Below, one piece after another: positions 31,384 to 33,638 of a stretch of DNA of 33,638 nucleotides. The stretch comes from JAZRWQ01 sp045599805. GTDB taxonomy: Bacteria > Bacillota > Clostridia > Oscillospirales > UMGS1783. The notes beneath the pieces were generated by a model that saw only the letters and a list, made by a program, of their open reading frames with translations, was not told the origin of the DNA and made no database searches. The position numbers and the translations under genes are program-made. Every line of letters starts with the position of its first letter. The stretch's first letter is position 1. Location of the stretch: positions 1-33,638 of the forward strand of contig JAZRWQ010000107.1 of the NCBI GenBank assembly GCA_045599805.1. Reading direction: 5' to 3'.

Positions 31384-32637
31384 ATGTCTGATTTTGAAAA
31401 CAATGAAAACAACGAAAAACAGACCAGATTATACAATAACAACACCACGGAATTTGCTCCGATCATAGAAGCCGAGCCGACTATATATCCCGAAGCCGCA
31501 AAAACAAAAAAGAAAGAAAAAGGCGGCGGAATACTTACCGCGGCAATAATAATAAGTATCGTGCTCTCAATAGCATTCGGCATCGGCGGCGGAGTTATCA
31601 CCTATTCGATAATGAACAGGATAAACCGCATAAGCGTTAAGGAAAATGAACTCACCAACACCGATCCTACACAGATTATTCAGAATTTATATCTGTCTGA
31701 GGAATCACTTAACACGGCGCAGATCGCAAAAACCGCATCACCGTCGGTAGTTGCGATATACACAGAATCGGTTGAGACCTCATTCTTTATGCAGCAGTTC
31801 ATCACCGAGGGTGCGGGAAGCGGTGTTATATTCACCGAGGACGGTTATATAATCACCAATAACCATATAACCGAAGGCACTCGAAAAATCACCGTTGAAC
31901 TGCAAAACGGCAAGGAATACGATGCTGTTCTGCTCGGTGCAGACAGCGAAAATGACCTTGCGCTTATTAAGATTGATGCCACGGGACTTACACCCGTTTC
32001 ACTCGGCGATTCAGATGAGCTGGTAGTCGGACAGAAAGCCATTGCGATAGGCAATCCGCTCGGCACTCTGGGCGGCACAGTTACCGAGGGAATCGTAAGC
32101 GCACTTGACAGAGAGATGACCATTGAAGGGCAGCAGATGACTTTACTGCAGACTTCTGCCGCAATAAATCCCGGCAACTCTGGCGGCGGACTTTTTGACG
32201 AAAATGCAAACCTTATCGGCGTTGTGAATTCCAAGACCGCAGGCATGGAAATTGAAGGTCTCGGATTTGCGATTCCCGTGGACACCGTGAAGGAAGTTTA
32301 CGAAAATCTTAAAGAAAACGGCTCTGCTCCGGCACAAGGCGCTGTTAAGCTCGGAATAACCGCCATTACGATAGACGATATGGACAAGGCGCGTTACTAC
32401 GGAGTAGATGAACTGGGCGTTTACATTTACAGCGTTGAGATGTCCTCCAATGCCGCACGCGCCGGATTCCGTCCCGGCGACAGAATCATTTCGATAAACG
32501 ATGAAAAGATGGAAACCTCCGACGACATTGCCGAGATAATAGCCAAAGCAAACGTAGGCGACAACATGACTATAACATATGAGCGCGACGGACGTGAAAC
32601 CACCGTTTCCATACTTCTTGCCGCATCGGGAGAATAA
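31384..32637 (+). CDS. htrA: HtrA/DegP-type membrane-anchored serine protease with PDZ domain
   Basis: HtrA proteases degrade misfolded proteins at the outer face of the membrane. The 417-residue protein has a cytoplasmic acidic, asparagine-rich N-terminus (1-40), a lysine patch, one transmembrane helix (about 50-76), and a trypsin-like domain with H161 (TNNHITEG), D191 (ENDLALIKID) and S266 (NPGNSGGGL). A single PDZ domain follows (about 320-412, GFRPGDRIISINDEKM). AAGGAGG precedes the ATG. It is followed by a long hairpin and then a two-component system, which resembles in theme the CssRS control of htrA genes in Bacillus. Confidence 0.96.
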   Translation: MSDFENNENNEKQTRLYNNNTTEFAPIIEAEPTIYPEAAKTKKKEKGGGILTAAIIISIVLSIAFGIGGGVITYSIMNRINRISVKENELTNTDPTQIIQNLYLSEESLNTAQIAKTASPSVVAIYTESVETSFFMQQFITEGAGSGVIFTEDGYIITNNHITEGTRKITVELQNGKEYDAVLLGADSENDLALIKIDATGLTPVSLGDSDELVVGQKAIAIGNPLGTLGGTVTEGIVSALDREMTIEGQQMTLLQTSAAINPGNSGGGLFDENANLIGVVNSKTAGMEIEGLGFAIPVDTVKEVYENLKENGSAPAQGAVKLGITAITIDDMDKARYYGVDELGVYIYSVEMSSNAARAGFRPGDRIISINDEKMETSDDIAEIIAKANVGDNMTITYERDGRETTVSILLAASGE

Positions 32638-32642
32638 TTTAT

Positions 32643-32728
32643 AAAGCCCGCTAAAGTCGGAAACTCCAAGGGATATACACAGTATTAAGTTGTCTCTTGG
32701 GGTTATCCCGATTTTCTGACGGGCTTTT
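32643..32728 (+). terminator. Long compound hairpin and terminator after htrA
   Basis: Three stacked helices form one long imperfect hairpin: AAAGCCCG (32643-32650) with CGGGCTTT (32720-32727), AAAGTCGG (32653-32660) with CCGATTTT (32708-32715), and an inner 12-bp stem (32662-32673 with 32693-32704, two G-T pairs) capped by a 19-base loop. TTTTCTT follows. The outer stem with its T tract is a plausible intrinsic terminator, but the total of about 85 bases is unusually long. Confidence 0.75.
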
Positions 32729-32729
32729 C

Positions 32730-32758
32730 TTGATTTATGGTGATATTTGTTTTATACT
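32730..32758 (+). promoter_or_regulatory. Promoter of the response regulator gene
   Basis: TTGATT (32730-32735) and TATACT (32753-32758) are separated by 17 bases. The -35 box begins directly after the T tract of the htrA hairpin. The ATG at 32780 lies about 20 bases after the -10 box. Confidence 0.65.
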
Positions 32759-32779
32759 TACTGTAAAGGATGTGATAAC

Positions 32780-33454
32780 ATGCCTAAACTTCTTATCGTT
32801 GACGATGAAGAGAATATAAGAAAAATCATAACGAAATATGCCGCAATGGAAAACTACGATGTCAAGGAGGCCGCAAACGGGCTGACTGCGATAGAGTTAT
32901 GCAAAAAGAACGATTTCGACCTTATTGTAATGGATATAATGATGCCGGAGCTGGACGGTTTTTCGGCAAGCCGCGAAATACGGAAATTCAGCGATGTGCC
33001 GATAATAGTTCTGTCGGCACGCGGCGAAGAATATGACAAGATACACGGATTTGAAACCGGCATAGACGACTACGTTGTAAAGCCGTTTTCTCCCAGAGAG
33101 CTGCTTTTGCGCATAAATGCCATACTCTCCCGCAGAGTAGGCAAAAAATCCGAAGATCAAACTGACGTATATGAAAAGGAAGGGCTTAAAATAGACTTTA
33201 CCGGAAGGATAGTTTATATCGACGGTGCCCCTGTTTCCATGACGCCTAAGGAATATGAACTTTTATTTTATATGGTGCGCAATAAAAACATAGCTCTGTC
33301 AAGAGAAAAGCTTATAAGCGATATATGGGGTTATGACTTCTTTGGAGATGACAGAACACTTGACACGCACATAAAGCTTTTGAGAAAGAGCCTTGGGGAT
33401 TACAGCAAATTTATAGTTACCCTGAGAGGAATGGGATACAGATTTGAAGGCTGA
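32780..33454 (+). CDS. OmpR/PhoB-family response regulator
   Basis: From the ATG at 32780 the protein has 224 residues. The receiver domain (1-118) has the acidic pair D8/D9, the phosphorylation site D52 (VMDIMMPELDG), S79 and K101 (VVKPFS). A winged-helix DNA-binding domain follows (about 130-222), ending in the typical TLRGMGYRFEG. An in-frame start at 32747 would place 11 extra residues before the receiver fold; AAAGGA nine bases before the ATG at 32780 supports the shorter form. It overlaps the histidine kinase gene by 11 bases, and lies behind htrA. Confidence 0.96.
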   Translation: MPKLLIVDDEENIRKIITKYAAMENYDVKEAANGLTAIELCKKNDFDLIVMDIMMPELDGFSASREIRKFSDVPIIVLSARGEEYDKIHGFETGIDDYVVKPFSPRELLLRINAILSRRVGKKSEDQTDVYEKEGLKIDFTGRIVYIDGAPVSMTPKEYELLFYMVRNKNIALSREKLISDIWGYDFFGDDRTLDTHIKLLRKSLGDYSKFIVTLRGMGYRFEG

Positions 33455-33638
33455 TAAGAAAAAAATAAGCATAAAATGGCAGATATTTTTCTCGTTTGTT
33501 ATTTTTGCAGCAATATCGCTCGCCTTAATTTGGCTTATGGAAACGGTTTTCTTAAACAAATTCTATGAAGTGACGAAAACGGCATCCATGAAGAAAGCCG
33601 CCCAAAACATAGAAGAAAATATCGGCAATGAAAAACTG
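33444..33638 (+). CDS. Sensor histidine kinase, N-terminal part (runs off the right edge)
   Basis: Sixty-five codons are present, beginning LKADKKKISIKWQ (initiator TTG) and continuing into one hydrophobic membrane helix (about 14-38), then an extracytoplasmic stretch with charged residues. The start must be TTG at 33444, since an in-frame stop lies about 20 bases upstream and no ATG or GTG is available before the membrane helix; GGGA lies about seven bases ahead. The position and overlap with an OmpR-type regulator make a cognate kinase very likely, but no kinase motif is inside the window. Confidence 0.82.
   Translation, partial: MKADKKKISIKWQIFFSFVIFAAISLALIWLMETVFLNKFYEVTKTASMKKAAQNIEENIGNEKL

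Overview
The window looks like chromosomal core DNA from a low-to-mid GC, Gram-positive anaerobe of the Bacillota, probably class Clostridia and perhaps an Oscillospiraceae/Ruminococcaceae-type gut lineage. The evidence is a T-box leader on alaS, a CD1247-type protein beside efp, TmcAL beside ackA, the rnc-smc-ftsY and nadD-yqeK-rsfS clusters, strong GGAGG ribosome binding sites and sigma-A-type promoters with 17-base spacers. The family-level guess is weak. I see no tRNA or rRNA genes, insertion sequences, CRISPR arrays, prophage or attachment sites.

Region 1 to about 10 kb is a mosaic of short units. alaS (5' end only) reads leftward behind an alanine T-box and a perfect consensus promoter. 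A clan GH-D-like glycoside hydrolase with a TTG start is divergent from an endonuclease IV-like TIM barrel protein. efp and a cysteine-rich zinc-ribbon protein follow and end in a bidirectional terminator shared with tmcAL. tmcAL is divergent from ackA, and murC ends in a second bidirectional terminator.

From about 9.8 to 31.2 kb every gene is on the minus strand, in several transcription units. In order of transcription these are: trmH-type methyltransferase, dprA, topA, trmFO and plsX (overlapping or nearly so); acpP with its own promoter and a hairpin before rnc; rnc with a radical SAM protein; smc, ftsY, rdgB, yhbY, nadD, yqeK, rsfS and leuS in one tightly packed run; rpsU with its own perfect promoter and terminator; an RluB-type pseudouridine synthase with an aspartate aminotransferase; a small DUF6514-like protein; and nrdR with a small membrane protein. 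The work of these genes is translation, ribosome assembly, RNA modification, protein targeting, chromosome organisation, lipid synthesis and nucleotide metabolism.

From 31.3 kb to the end the plus strand carries an HtrA-type membrane-anchored protease, a long compound hairpin, an OmpR-family response regulator and the start of its histidine kinase. This could be an envelope-stress module.

I did not find a convincing new system. The better leads are the small NrdR-linked membrane protein, the cysteine cluster in the CD1247-type protein, the orphan GH-D-like enzyme, the long hairpin between htrA and the regulator, and the acpP-rnc hairpin. Genes were assigned from recognisable motifs and neighbourhoods only; no database search was possible.
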